From: a bacterium
Lineage (GTDB): Bacteria; UBP6; JAFGXH01
Assembly: GCA_027064085.1 (NCBI GenBank)
Contig: JAMOQH010000185.1
Coordinates: forward strand, 1-26,950
DNA length: 26,950 nt
Reading direction: 5' to 3'
Below are positions 14,841-22,910 of the stretch, in pieces; the stretch's first letter is position 1; every line of letters starts with the position of its first letter. The notes under the pieces are model-generated. The model did no database searches and was not told the DNA's origin. It was given only the letters and a program-made list of their open reading frames with translations. A program made the position numbers and the translations under genes.

Positions 14841-15737
14841 ATGATTAATAATGAAGAATATTTAGATTCATATTCAACTTATTTGAAAATAGAGAAAGGT
14901 TTAGCCGAAAATAGTATAGAAAGTTATAAAAATAATGTAATGAAATATGTAAATTTTGGAATAAAAAATAAAATAGATGTAAAAAATGCAGATGAAGACT
15001 TTATTAATCAATTTTTAGCTCTTTTATATGATGAGCAATATTCAGATACCTCTGTAACGCATACAATTATAGTGCTTAAGGGGTTTTATAAATATATGAT
15101 ACTTGAAGGCTATTGTGATTCTTCTCCTATTGCAAATATAATATCTCCTAAAATTTCAAGAAAACTTCCAATATATTTAACTTATGAAGAAATTGAACAA
15201 TTAGTTTCAGCCCCTAATAAAGAGACTAGTCGTGGGCTTAGAGATTACGCAATGATAGAATTAATGTATTCTTCTGGATTAAGAGTTACCGAACTTGTAA
15301 TGTTAGAAGTAAATCAATTACAACTAGAGCAAGGCTATCTTATTTTAATGGGAAAAGGTAACAAAGAAAGAATCGCTCCTTTTGGTGCAAGTGCTAAAAA
15401 AGCTCTTGAGGATTATATTGATAATGCAAGGGGAGATTTTTATAAAAGGGGAATTTCAAAAGATTATGTTTTTTTATCTAGATTAGGCAAACCATTTACT
15501 AGGCAAGGATTTTGGAAGATGATAAAGAAGTATTCAAGAGAGGCTGGAATTGAAAAAGAGATATCTCCACATAAATTAAGGCATAGTTTTGCAACTCACT
15601 TACTTGAAAATGGTGCAAATTTAAGAGTAATTCAAAAAATGTTAGGGCACTCAAATATTACAACAACTCAAATTTATACTCATATAAACTATGAAAGGCT
15701 ATCAAAAATTTTTAATAAAGCTCATCCGAGGGCCTAA
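14841..15737 (+). CDS. XerC/XerD-type tyrosine recombinase
   Basis: At 298 residues it has the usual length of chromosome-dimer-resolving Xer recombinases. The N-terminal SAM-like core-binding domain is followed by the catalytic domain with Arg148 ('SSGLRVTEL'), Lys172 ('GKGNKER'), His244 and Arg247 ('HKLRHSFATHLLENGA'), His270 ('MLGHSNITTTQ') and Tyr279 ('IYTH'). The catalytic set is complete. The C-terminal block resembles XerD as much as XerC, so no symbol is given. No phage, integron or attachment site is seen nearby, which favours a housekeeping role at dif over a mobile-element role. Confidence 0.9.
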   Translation: MINNEEYLDSYSTYLKIEKGLAENSIESYKNNVMKYVNFGIKNKIDVKNADEDFINQFLALLYDEQYSDTSVTHTIIVLKGFYKYMILEGYCDSSPIANIISPKISRKLPIYLTYEEIEQLVSAPNKETSRGLRDYAMIELMYSSGLRVTELVMLEVNQLQLEQGYLILMGKGNKERIAPFGASAKKALEDYIDNARGDFYKRGISKDYVFLSRLGKPFTRQGFWKMIKKYSREAGIEKEISPHKLRHSFATHLLENGANLRVIQKMLGHSNITTTQIYTHINYERLSKIFNKAHPRA

Positions 15738-15744
15738 AACCTCG

Positions 15745-15775
15745 ATAAAGAATTTCAATAAGGCTTTATTTTTTT
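15745..15775 (+). terminator. possible weak intrinsic terminator after the xer gene
   Basis: ATAAAG (15745-15750) can pair with CTTTAT (15764-15769), directly followed by a T run (15770-15775). A competing stem GAATTTCAA/TTGAAATTC overlaps it (15750-15785). The stem is short and AT-rich. Confidence 0.35.
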
Positions 15776-15823
15776 GTTGAAATTCCGATTCTTTGATGCT
15801 AGATATATTTTGTAGGAGTTAAT

Positions 15824-16822
15824 ATGGATAATGAATTAATTTTAAGACTCTTTTCTTCAAAAGATAAAAATTATAGAAATTTTGGATTTAAGTACCTAAT
15901 TTCAAGAGGTAATAAATATCCTGAAATTATAAAAATATGGTTAAACAGTATTAACGAATTTGGTTACAGGCCTGGTGATGTTGATGTAAGAGATTTATTT
16001 GTTTTTTTTAATTTTTCAAATAAGCATGTTAGAGAAAATTTTATTGAACTACTTTCTTTTTATCATACTTTGGGTGATTCTGAATATAAAAAAGATTTTT
16101 TCTTTTTAATATACATGTCTTCTATAGATATACAAAAAGTTTATATTAAAGATTTGAAAATGTTTTTATCAAAAGAGGAATATCAAATAATAGAAGGTAA
16201 TTTTAAAGAGTATGAAAACTTTAAAGGATATAAGCTAGATGAACTATTTTTAGCTTTAATAAATTTATTAAATGATACTGAAGAATTAAATTTTATGGAT
16301 TTAGATCATAGGTTAATAGAAACTATTATTGATTTAATTATAAAATTTCCGGCAGGTGAAGTTTCTGCATTTATTGAAAATATTATTAGTGAGAAGATAG
16401 AATCATATTATTTAAATTCGTATTTATTTTATATAAATGCTCATTTAACTGGATTTATTAATGCTGATGATGTAATGAATATGCTTATAAATAGATTTAA
16501 GGTCATAAAGTATGCTATAATAGAGCAATCTTTTTTTGTTAGACCAATAAAAGATATTGCTTTTAGTTTGATAGAAAAAGATTTTGGATATATTGGTTTA
16601 TTAAAATATTTTAGTGATGATGAAATTATGACATTTTATACTGAATTAAAAGAAAAGTATAAAGATAAAGAGCTCTTTATAGAGTATTTTACAAAATTAT
16701 TTTCTGTTATTTTCTTAAGAGATGGAATAAAAATCGCAAAGATATGGTTAGAGAAGAAACTTTTGGTAAATAGAGAAGCTGTAAAGCTTTTAAATTCAAG
16801 TTGTAAAATTTTAAATTTGTAA
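15824..16822 (+). CDS. unknown cytoplasmic helical protein
   Basis: The 332-residue protein has no signal peptide, membrane helix or motif I recognise. It opens 'MDNELILRLFSSKDKNYRNF' and is predicted almost wholly alpha-helical, with repeated pairs of amphipathic segments that could be HEAT/ARM-like, though no repeat is clear enough to claim. Aromatic residues (Phe, Tyr) are abundant. TAGGAG precedes ATG at 15824. It leads a same-strand group with the zf-TFIIB (14 nt downstream), RidA and Pgi genes, so it is probably co-transcribed with them. Nothing in that context fixes its role. Confidence 0.6.
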   Translation: MDNELILRLFSSKDKNYRNFGFKYLISRGNKYPEIIKIWLNSINEFGYRPGDVDVRDLFVFFNFSNKHVRENFIELLSFYHTLGDSEYKKDFFFLIYMSSIDIQKVYIKDLKMFLSKEEYQIIEGNFKEYENFKGYKLDELFLALINLLNDTEELNFMDLDHRLIETIIDLIIKFPAGEVSAFIENIISEKIESYYLNSYLFYINAHLTGFINADDVMNMLINRFKVIKYAIIEQSFFVRPIKDIAFSLIEKDFGYIGLLKYFSDDEIMTFYTELKEKYKDKELFIEYFTKLFSVIFLRDGIKIAKIWLEKKLLVNREAVKLLNSSCKILNL

Positions 16823-16836
16823 ATTAAGGAGGATTT

Positions 16837-17205
16837 ATGTACGAATGTCCAAAATGTGGTGGAAAATTAGATGTTATAATGAGTAATGATGTTAAGCTTG
16901 ACAAGTGTATTTCATGTGGTGGAATATGGTTTGATGATGGTGAATTATATAAACTTTTAACAACTTCAGTTAGCTTAATGATTGATGGTTTAGAATCAAC
17001 TGATACCGTGGCCTATAATAAACAAGAAGGATACTGTCCTTTATGTAATATGGTTAAACTTGAAAGAATTCAGAGTAAAACAGACCCCGATTTAGTAATT
17101 GATAAATGTCCTTCATGTCATGGGGTATGGTTGGAAAGAGGAGAACTTACAGCACTTACTATAAAAGCTAAGAAAAGTGATTTATTAGATATAATTAAGG
17201 GGTAA
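16837..17205 (+). CDS. protein with two zf-TFIIB-type zinc ribbons
   Basis: The 122-residue protein consists of two related zinc-ribbon modules: 'CPKCGGKLD' with 'CISCGGIWFDDGEL', and 'CPLCNMVKL' with 'CPSCHGVWLERGEL'. This C-x2-C ... C-x2-C-x-G-x-W form is the zf-TFIIB (PF13453) type, found widely in small bacterial proteins with no assigned function. The paired modules suggest an internal duplication. AGGAGG precedes the start, and the next gene begins 2 nt after the stop. Confidence 0.85.
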   Translation: MYECPKCGGKLDVIMSNDVKLDKCISCGGIWFDDGELYKLLTTSVSLMIDGLESTDTVAYNKQEGYCPLCNMVKLERIQSKTDPDLVIDKCPSCHGVWLERGELTALTIKAKKSDLLDIIKG

Positions 17206-17207
17206 AA

Positions 17208-17582
17208 ATGAAAAAGCAAATAAATACAAAAAATGCTCCAGTCGCAATTGGACCTTACTCTCAAGGTGTTAGCTTTGGTGATTTGATATTTTTATCAGGT
17301 CAAATACCTTTAAATCCTAAAACGGGTGAACTTGTTAAGGGGATTACAGAAGAAACAACTCAGGTTTTTGAAAATATTAAAGCATTACTAGAAGAATCTG
17401 GAAGTAGTTTTGATAAAGTACTTAAATGTTCTGTATTTTTAAAAGATATGAATGATTTTGCTGCAATGAATGCTGTATATGCAAAGTATTTTACTGAGCC
17501 ATATCCTGCAAGAGAAGCTGTTCAGGTTGCTCAATTACCAAAAGATGTTTCAGTTGAAGTTTCTGTTATAACAACTAAGTGA
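17208..17582 (+). CDS. ridA: RidA-family reactive-intermediate deaminase (2-iminobutanoate/2-iminopropanoate)
   Basis: The 124-residue protein matches RidA from end to end: 'NAPVAIGPYSQGV', 'LIFLSGQIPLNPKTGELV', 'VLKCSVFLKDMNDFAAMN' and 'PYPAREAVQVAQLPKDVSVE'. The conserved arginine of 'PAREAV', which binds the substrate carboxylate, is present. RidA trimers hydrolyse enamine/imine products of PLP enzymes before they damage other proteins. It is sandwiched between the zf-TFIIB gene (2 nt) and pgi, whose ribosome site lies just after the ridA stop. Confidence is high for the family and good for the subgroup. Confidence 0.93.
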   Translation: MKKQINTKNAPVAIGPYSQGVSFGDLIFLSGQIPLNPKTGELVKGITEETTQVFENIKALLEESGSSFDKVLKCSVFLKDMNDFAAMNAVYAKYFTEPYPAREAVQVAQLPKDVSVEVSVITTK

Positions 17583-17593
17583 TAGGAGGAGTT

Positions 17594-18901
17594 TTGAAAA
17601 ATATAAAAATAAATTTTAATCTTTTACACAAAAGTATAATTGGCGAAAATGGCATTAAGTACGGTTTAGTTAAGAAACATGAGGAAACAATAATAAAAGC
17701 AATGCTCAAAATGAAAGAATTTCAAAATGATGGTGTTAATTTTATGAGTCATCCCTTTAAGTGTGAGCAAATTGAACATGTTTTATCTTATACGAAGCAC
17801 TTGAAAAGCAAATTTAAAAATATGGTTATTGTTGGAATTGGTGGGTCTTCTTTAGGCACAGAGGCATTATATACTTCTTTTAGAGAAAAATATAGAGATT
17901 CTTTTGATGAAAATGCTAAAAAATTGTATTTTATTGATAATTACGATAGTAATACTGTTGAATACTTGTTAGATAATATAAATTTTGATGATACCGTTTT
18001 TTTGGTAATTAGTAAATCAGGAGGAACACTTGAAACAATGGCTCCTTTTTTCTACATTAAAGAGTTGATTTTAGCTAATCATAACTTAGACTACTTAAGA
18101 GAAAGATTAGTTTTTGTTACAGATGAAGAAAATGGGCAATTAAACATTTTGAATAAAGAGCTAAATGTAGAGAAATTTATCATACCTTCAAATGTTGGAG
18201 GAAGATTTTCTATGTTTACTCCTGTTGGTATTATTGCTGCTAATTTTGTTGGTATTGACATACTAGATATCAATAAAGGTGTGAAAGATGCAACGAATGA
18301 TTTTTTTACTACAGATATGGAAGAAAATGATTTCATAAAATATGCAATAACCCAAGCTATTTATGATATGGAAAGGGATTTTCATATTAATGCAATTTTA
18401 TTTTATAATGATAGATTTATTAAATTTGCAGAATGGTTTAGGCAACTTTGGGGAGAAAGTTTAGGTAAGCCTTCAAAAGACGGTAAAAAGCATTTTGGGA
18501 CAACTCCTATATCATTTAGGGGGTCTACAGATCAACATTCTCAGCTACAATTGTTTGCAGAAGGTAAAAATGACAAAATTTATACTGTAATTTCCTATAA
18601 AGAAGAGGGAAATCATAAATTTAATAAGCCAGATCTTGAAAAATTTTCATATATACAAGGAAAAGGATTTAATGATTTATTAAATGCTGCAAAAATAGGA
18701 ACAGTTAAATCACTTGTTGAGAAAAAACGCCCTGTAATAGAAATTGAGTTAAGTAAATTTACAGAATATGAATTAGGATATTTTTATCAATTTTTTATGA
18801 TAGTAACAGCTTTAACTGGTTATATATTTGATATAAATCCATTTGACCAACCTGGAGTAGAGCAGGGTAAGATTTACACAATTGAAGAGTTAAGTAGGTA
18901 G
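17594..18901 (+). CDS. pgi: glucose-6-phosphate isomerase
   Basis: This enzyme interconverts glucose 6-phosphate and fructose 6-phosphate. The 435 residues include 'VGIGGSSLGTEALY', the sugar-phosphate-binding 'ISKSGGTLETMAPF', 'NVGGRFSMFTPVG', 'WFRQLWGESLGK' and a C-terminal 'NPFDQPGVEQGK', all diagnostic. The length is of the shorter, Bacillus/thermophile-type Pgi. I prefer the TTG at 17594 because AGGAGG lies at 17584-17589; a GTG at 17579 overlapping the ridA stop would place the ribosome site inside the gene. It is the last gene of the 15824-18901 group. Confidence 0.94.
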   Translation: MKNIKINFNLLHKSIIGENGIKYGLVKKHEETIIKAMLKMKEFQNDGVNFMSHPFKCEQIEHVLSYTKHLKSKFKNMVIVGIGGSSLGTEALYTSFREKYRDSFDENAKKLYFIDNYDSNTVEYLLDNINFDDTVFLVISKSGGTLETMAPFFYIKELILANHNLDYLRERLVFVTDEENGQLNILNKELNVEKFIIPSNVGGRFSMFTPVGIIAANFVGIDILDINKGVKDATNDFFTTDMEENDFIKYAITQAIYDMERDFHINAILFYNDRFIKFAEWFRQLWGESLGKPSKDGKKHFGTTPISFRGSTDQHSQLQLFAEGKNDKIYTVISYKEEGNHKFNKPDLEKFSYIQGKGFNDLLNAAKIGTVKSLVEKKRPVIEIELSKFTEYELGYFYQFFMIVTALTGYIFDINPFDQPGVEQGKIYTIEELSR

Positions 18902-18906
18902 TTTTG

Positions 18907-18922
18907 TGGCTTTTCAAAGCCA
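18907..18922 (+). terminator. hairpin after pgi, possible terminator
   Basis: TGGCTTT (18907-18913) pairs with AAAGCCA (18916-18922) six bases after the pgi stop. The 7-bp stem has only a 2-nt gap, so at least one pair must open to form the loop. No clear T run follows, so termination would be inefficient or factor-dependent. Confidence 0.4.
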
Positions 18923-19004
18923 TAAATGTCTTTTACAAGCAAATTTTTGCTGAAATCAAAAATTTAAAGATATAGGAAACAATATTGCTTCTTTATTTAT
19001 AAAA

Positions 19005-19063
19005 AATGTTTTTAGGTAAAAAACATTAATTTATATTATATTTTGAAACATGAAAATTCAAAA
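19005..19063 (+). repeat. two AT-rich hairpins upstream of the transposase gene
   Basis: AATGTTTTT (19005-19013) pairs with AAAAACATT (19019-19027), and TTTTGAA (19041-19047) pairs with TTCAAAA (19057-19063). Hairpins at element ends are recognised by Y1 transposases, but AT-rich hairpins arise easily in this genome, so they may have no function. The rest of the 185-base gap holds nothing I can name. Confidence 0.3.
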
Positions 19064-19086
19064 TGAAACATAAAATAGAGGTAAAT

Positions 19087-19746
19087 ATGCGATGGAGTAA
19101 ACGAAAATCGATAAGATTAGATGAATATGATTATTCACAAAATGGACATTATTTTATAACAATTAACATATATCAAAACGAATGTATATTAGGTAAGATT
19201 AAAAATAAAAAAATAATATTAAATGATGCCGGAAGAATAATAAGAGATGAATTGTTAAAAACCGAAATAATAAGAAATGATATTTTTATAAACGAATATG
19301 TAATAATGCCAAATCACATTCATTTCATAATGGAAATCCGTAGGGGCGAGGTGGTGACTCGCCCTAAATCAGAAAAATCAGAAAAATCAGATAAATTAGA
19401 TAAATTAGATAAATTAGATAAATTAGATAAATTAGATAAATTAGAAAAATCAGAAAAATTTGATAAATCAGATAAATTAGATAAATTAGATAAATCAGAT
19501 AAATTAGATAAATTTGATAAATTAGATAAATTAGATAAAAAGGGTTTGTCACCGCCAAACCCGTACGAATTGGGATTTGTTGTAGGGCAGATTAAATCAA
19601 TTTCAGCCAAGAAAATTAGAAAGGTTTTAGAGAGAAAGAAGATATGGCATAGAAATTATTATGAGCATATTATTAGGAATAAATATGATTATAATAGAAT
19701 TGTTAATTATATTATAAATAATCCTAAGAATTGGAAGAAGAATTAA
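19087..19746 (+). CDS. REP-associated tyrosine transposase (RAYT, Y1/HUH family) with expanded repeat linker
   Basis: The 219-residue protein has the RAYT opening 'RKSIRLDEYDYSQNGHYFITI', the HUH metal-binding motif in 'VIMPNHIHFIM' (His77-Ile-His79) and the C-terminal block 'WHRNYYEHIIRN' (Tyr191/Tyr192) with a final 'YIINNPKNW'. Such enzymes cut single-stranded REP hairpins and are thought to spread them. Between the HUH motif and the C-terminal part lies an unusual linker: a REP-like hairpin sequence, 19 tandem KLD/KSD/KSE-type tripeptides (residues 94-150), and an inverted second hairpin sequence. The frame stays open because the unit is 9 nt. The start at 19087 has GAGG upstream and matches the family start; an ATG at 19063 adds eight unrelated residues. 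The enzyme may still be active, but the linker could impair it. Confidence 0.85.
   Translation: MRWSKRKSIRLDEYDYSQNGHYFITINIYQNECILGKIKNKKIILNDAGRIIRDELLKTEIIRNDIFINEYVIMPNHIHFIMEIRRGEVVTRPKSEKSEKSDKLDKLDKLDKLDKLDKLEKSEKFDKSDKLDKLDKSDKLDKFDKLDKLDKKGLSPPNPYELGFVVGQIKSISAKKIRKVLERKKIWHRNYYEHIIRNKYDYNRIVNYIINNPKNWKKN
19339..19365 (+). repeat. REP-like hairpin 1 inside the transposase gene
   Basis: This 27-nt unit begins CGTAG and has a 7-bp stem, GGGCGAG (19344-19350) with CTCGCCC (19358-19364), around GTGGTGA. A GTAG-type head next to a GC-rich hairpin is the classic REP form recognised by RAYTs. It encodes part of 'RRGEVVTRP'. Confidence 0.75.
19366..19536 (+). repeat. 9-nt minisatellite, 19 copies, in coding sequence
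   Basis: There are nineteen consecutive units of the type AAATTAGAT with scattered variants (TCA for TTA, GAA for GAT, TTT for TTA). The unit is a multiple of three, so copy-number change keeps the transposase frame. It lies exactly between the two REP-like hairpins and encodes Lys-Leu/Ser/Phe-Asp/Glu repeats. Confidence 0.95.
19541..19567 (-). repeat. REP-like hairpin 2 (inverted) inside the transposase gene
   Basis: Read on the minus strand this 27-nt unit aligns with the unit at 19339-19365 without gaps: CGTA head, stem GGGTTTG/CAAACCC and loop GCGGTGA. Three stem base pairs differ (CGA/TCG in unit 1, TTT/AAA here), each change being compensated on the other arm. Confidence 0.75.
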
Positions 19747-19806
19747 TTTAAATTATATTTTAAATCAATTCTCTAATCTATTATCATTTTGCAAGTTTGT
19801 TTCTTC

Positions 19807-20229
19807 TCAGATGACCATAAAAGATGTCGTTGCCATTGCTTTTAACTTATTTGCTTTATTAAAAACTTCTGCTTTCATATAAATCATTTTTTTAGTTTGA
19901 TCTATGATTGTTGCTTTTATAAATATAAACTCATCGCTCATAGGGATTGGCCTATGATAAGTAATGTTCATAGTTGTTGTTACACTTGGTGGAGCAACTA
20001 AAAAACTTAATGGTCCAACAGTGTTGTCAATAGCTGCCGCGATCATACCACCTTGCATAAATCCAAGAGGATTTTTATATTTTTCTTTTATTGGTATTTT
20101 GGTTGTTAAAGATTTTTTGTTTTCATAATCAATGATTTCTGTATCCATATCAACAAAAATCTTTGGTGGCATTTCAATTCCTAGTTCTGGAGGAATTGAC
20201 TTTATTATCTTTTCAAGTTCTTTTAACAT
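19807..20229 (-). CDS. hotdog-fold thioesterase, PaaI-like
   Basis: The 140-residue protein has the hotdog signature 'NPLGFMQGGMIAAAIDNTVG' with the general-base region Q-G-G...D, followed by 'TTTMNITYHRPIPMSDEF' and a closing 'KAMATTSFMV'. PaaI-like enzymes hydrolyse acyl-CoA or aryl-CoA thioesters, often as housekeeping. The usual His of the HGG motif is Gln here, a variant that is common in this family. The start at 20229 is supported by AGGAG upstream; a longer frame starting at 20277 would run through a hairpin region. The substrate is not predictable. Confidence 0.82.
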   Translation of the reverse strand: MLKELEKIIKSIPPELGIEMPPKIFVDMDTEIIDYENKKSLTTKIPIKEKYKNPLGFMQGGMIAAAIDNTVGPLSFLVAPPSVTTTMNITYHRPIPMSDEFIFIKATIIDQTKKMIYMKAEVFNKANKLKAMATTSFMVI

Positions 20230-20274
20230 TTTATCTCCTAAATTTAAACCTTGGGTTAAATTTTCTGTGTAAAA

Positions 20275-20303
20275 CAAGGAAATGGCTTTTAGATATTTCC
20301 TTG
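20275..20303 (-). terminator. intrinsic terminator after mtaB
   Basis: A perfect 9-bp inverted repeat (CAAGGAAAT at 20275-20283 and ATTTCCTTG at 20295-20303, 11-nt loop) lies 12 nt beyond the mtaB stop. On the minus strand it is followed by a short TTTT tract. Confidence 0.5.
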
Positions 20304-20315
20304 GTTGAAACAGTT

Positions 20316-21617
20316 CTAAATCAATGTTCCAATAATAATATTATCATTGTATAATTCCTTTAATTTAACATTCACAATGATATTATCCGATAGCTCAGAA
20401 GTTTTTTCTATGATTACATCAAAATAGTTATTTGTGTGTCCTCTAAAGTATATTTTACCATTTAAATCCTCAAATTTTCTTTCAATTAAAACTAATTCTA
20501 TTTGCCCTAATGAAAATTTCATCTTTTCTAGTTTTAGTTTTTTGCCTAATTCTCTAAGTTCTTTTGCTCTTTTTTTTATTATAGTTCCATTAATTTGCTG
20601 TTTATAGTTAGCTTCTGCACTAGTTAGTGGTCTTTTAGAGTAAGGAAATACATGTAAGTATCCGGGTTTTGTTAATTCTAATATTTTTTTAGTGTTATTA
20701 AAAGCTTCTTCTGTTTCTGTTGGAAATCCTACTATTACATCATATCCGTAAACTAGATTTTTTATTTTTTTGTTGGCATATTCAATATTTTTTAATAATG
20801 ATTCAGTTGTATATCCTCTTTTCATATCATTTAAGACTTTGTCATCACCATATTGTAAGGCAATGTGTAAATGATTAGAAATTCTTTTTGAATTTGCTAT
20901 TATATCAACAAACTCTTTAGTAACTTCATGGGGATCTATTGAACTTATTCTAATCCTTTCTATAGTTGTATTTTTATCTAAATACTGTAATAATTGATTA
21001 AAGTTTATATCTTCATCAAGGCCAATTCCATAATATCCAAGATGTATTCCTGTTAAAACTATTTCTTTATATCCTTGGTTGGATAATATATTAATTTGTT
21101 TAGCAATATCTTCTTTTTTTACTGAGCTCATAATTGGTCTAGTACGAGGAATAATACAATAACTACAATTAGACTGACATCCATCTTGGATTTTAATAAA
21201 CGGCCTTGTTTGGTTGTCAAAAGATTGAATAAATATGCTGGTTTCATCAATTTTTTTTTCAGTAGGGAAGTATTTTTCTCTTATAAAACTTGAAATATTG
21301 TCTTTTTTTATATTTTCTATAACATAAGTTACTTCCTCTAGTTTCTCTATAGCTTTCTTGTCAGCTTGGGCATAACAACCAGTTACCAGTATATCAGCTT
21401 CTTTATTATTCTTTTTAGCTCTTCTTATTATTTGTCTTGAATGTGCTTCTGAATGATTGGTAACAGCACATGTATTTATTATATATAAATCAGCTTTTTC
21501 TTCAAAGGGGATAATTTCAATAGGATATCCTTTTAAAACTTCTTGTAATTTTATAGTATCATATCTATTTGATTTACAGCCTAATGTATTAAATGCTATT
21601 TTAAGTTTTTTAGCCAA
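20316..21617 (-). CDS. mtaB: tRNA t6A37 methylthiotransferase MtaB (radical SAM)
   Basis: The 433-residue enzyme adds a methylthio group to t6A at position 37 of ANN-decoding tRNAs, giving ms2t6A. The N-terminal UPF0004 domain has its three cluster cysteines at 14 ('TLGCKSNRYD'), 50 ('INTCAVTN') and 81 ('VTGCYAQ'). The radical SAM motif is 'DGCQSNCSYC' (147, 151, 154), and a C-terminal TRAM-like segment closes it. 'GCKSNRYD' and 'NTCAVTNHSE' favour MtaB over MiaB and RimO. The start is TTG at 21617 with AGGAG upstream; an ATG 18 codons earlier lacks a good site and adds residues absent from the family. Confidence 0.92.
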   Translation of the reverse strand: MAKKLKIAFNTLGCKSNRYDTIKLQEVLKGYPIEIIPFEEKADLYIINTCAVTNHSEAHSRQIIRRAKKNNKEADILVTGCYAQADKKAIEKLEEVTYVIENIKKDNISSFIREKYFPTEKKIDETSIFIQSFDNQTRPFIKIQDGCQSNCSYCIIPRTRPIMSSVKKEDIAKQINILSNQGYKEIVLTGIHLGYYGIGLDEDINFNQLLQYLDKNTTIERIRISSIDPHEVTKEFVDIIANSKRISNHLHIALQYGDDKVLNDMKRGYTTESLLKNIEYANKKIKNLVYGYDVIVGFPTETEEAFNNTKKILELTKPGYLHVFPYSKRPLTSAEANYKQQINGTIIKKRAKELRELGKKLKLEKMKFSLGQIELVLIERKFEDLNGKIYFRGHTNNYFDVIIEKTSELSDNIIVNVKLKELYNDNIIIGTLI

Positions 21618-21714
21618 TATTATCTCCTTATATTTAATCCTATAAATAACATAGGAAATTCTGTATAGCATTTTTTGATTGATAAAAAAAGATTATATTT
21701 TATAATTATGCTTC

Positions 21715-22041
21715 TTAGTTGAATTTTGCTGCTTTAATATACATAAAACCACATGGATTCATTTCTTCTTTTGAGTTTGCATCTAAAATACAATCTCTCC
21801 ATTCCGAATTATCTTTTAATTTACAAGTTCCATGTACAGAAGGAATACAAACTGTGTCCCATTGTTGCACACAAGCTCGCTGAAGGCCCTTTGTTTGGTA
21901 GGCTCTATTTTTTATATATCCATATTTCATGAGTGCAAATGCTACTTGATCGCATCTTTCTTCTTTTGATGTACAAGATGATAAACTAGGGAACATAAAT
22001 ACAGTTAAGATTATAAGTATTAATAATTTAGTATATTTCAT
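21715..22041 (-). CDS. small lipoprotein of unknown function
   Basis: The 108-residue protein has a lipoprotein signal ending 'MFPSLSSC' followed by Thr-Ser, and six further cysteines in a short domain ('ERCDQ', 'RACVQQW', 'TVCIPS', 'GTCKLKD', 'RDCILD', 'NPCGF'). The even number suggests three disulfides in an exported domain. AGGAGG lies just before the ATG at 22041; a longer frame from 22068 adds nine residues before the signal peptide. Its stop is about 100 nt before the mtaB start, so a shared transcript is possible. I do not recognise it. Confidence 0.68.
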   Translation of the reverse strand: MKYTKLLILIILTVFMFPSLSSCTSKEERCDQVAFALMKYGYIKNRAYQTKGLQRACVQQWDTVCIPSVHGTCKLKDNSEWRDCILDANSKEEMNPCGFMYIKAAKFN

Positions 22042-22178
22042 AAATATCCTCCTAAAAAAAAAGATCATTACATCATATAATAATATTTATTTAAAAGCAA
22101 ATTATATTAGATTCTAAATTGTGATTTTTCTTGTTTGTTTTTATGAATATAAAAGATTAAATGTGTATTTTTATTAAA

Positions 22179-22865
22179 TTAGAATCTTAAACCAAATCCT
22201 ATAGCAGGTAATATGAGTAATTTTTCAAAATCTTTATTTAATACAATTGTTGCTTCAGGTCTTATCCAAAAACTTTTTCCTTCATAAGAAAATCCAAGTG
22301 CTGCTGTATAAAGATTACCATCTGCAAATGCATTTGAACCATCATCAGATGCATCATCAATACCAACAGCAAGATAGTTATATCTTACATTACCATAAAA
22401 AACCATTCTTTCAGAAATTCTTTGTGATGCAATAAGTCCCATTCCAAACTTATACATTTTAAAATCACCAATAACCATTCCTGATGCTGATGGTTGAAGA
22501 GAGATTGTTGTATTTGATGTTTTATCTCCTATTTGAAGAACCTGATATTTTAAATCAACTTCAATATTTGCTATAACACCAGCTACTTTTAGACCTACAT
22601 CCATATTATTATTAATTCCAAATCTAAAAATTGTTTCAGGAAAGTAAGGAACTGAAGTTGATTTATGTTTTGTACCTGTTTTGTTGCCATCTGCATCGTA
22701 TGTGTCAATATCGTAATCAAACATTAAATATCCTATTCCTTCTCCCCATTCTACTTGGTCTTCTTTAAGAACTTCTGCTGTTTGATGTGATGAAAACGAT
22801 ACGCATGCATTCATAAAGATTAATGCAAATAGCGATAATAATAAAATAAAAGTTTTTTTCTTCAT
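22179..22865 (-). CDS. lipoprotein/outer-membrane barrel-like protein
   Basis: The 228-residue protein carries a lipoprotein signal ending 'ALIFMNAC'. The mature part is beta-strand rich with barrel-like phrases ('FRFGINNNMDVGLKVAG', 'MVFYGNVRYNYLAVG', 'NLYTAALGFSYEG') and ends in Gly-Leu-Arg-Phe, a C-terminal aromatic expected of an outer-membrane barrel. A lipid anchor plus a small barrel is unusual but known in some envelope proteins. AAGGAG precedes ATG at 22865. No specific function can be assigned. Confidence 0.62.
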   Translation of the reverse strand: MKKKTFILLLSLFALIFMNACVSFSSHQTAEVLKEDQVEWGEGIGYLMFDYDIDTYDADGNKTGTKHKSTSVPYFPETIFRFGINNNMDVGLKVAGVIANIEVDLKYQVLQIGDKTSNTTISLQPSASGMVIGDFKMYKFGMGLIASQRISERMVFYGNVRYNYLAVGIDDASDDGSNAFADGNLYTAALGFSYEGKSFWIRPEATIVLNKDFEKLLILPAIGFGLRF

Positions 22866-22910
22866 GTCTATCTCCTTAAAAATAAAAATTTAGACTATTA
22901 TATATGAGTT

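Noticed and set aside
14841-15737. The tyrosine recombinase as integrase of a genomic island
   Set aside because: The catalytic set and length fit housekeeping Xer; no tRNA, attachment repeats or phage genes flank it.
19366-19536. Tandem repeat considered as a CRISPR array
   Set aside because: The units are 9 nt, contiguous and without spacers, and no cas gene is present.
19320-19610. Antisense open frames across the transposase linker (Leu-Ser-Asn or Leu-Ile-Tyr repeats)
   Set aside because: They are by-products of the 9-nt repeat, which is open in several frames; no start signal or known motif.
22100-22190. Inverted repeat-like AGATTCTAAATT and AAATTAGAATCT near the end of the gene at 22179
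   Set aside because: The match is imperfect, the loop long and the sequence very AT-rich; chance is sufficient.
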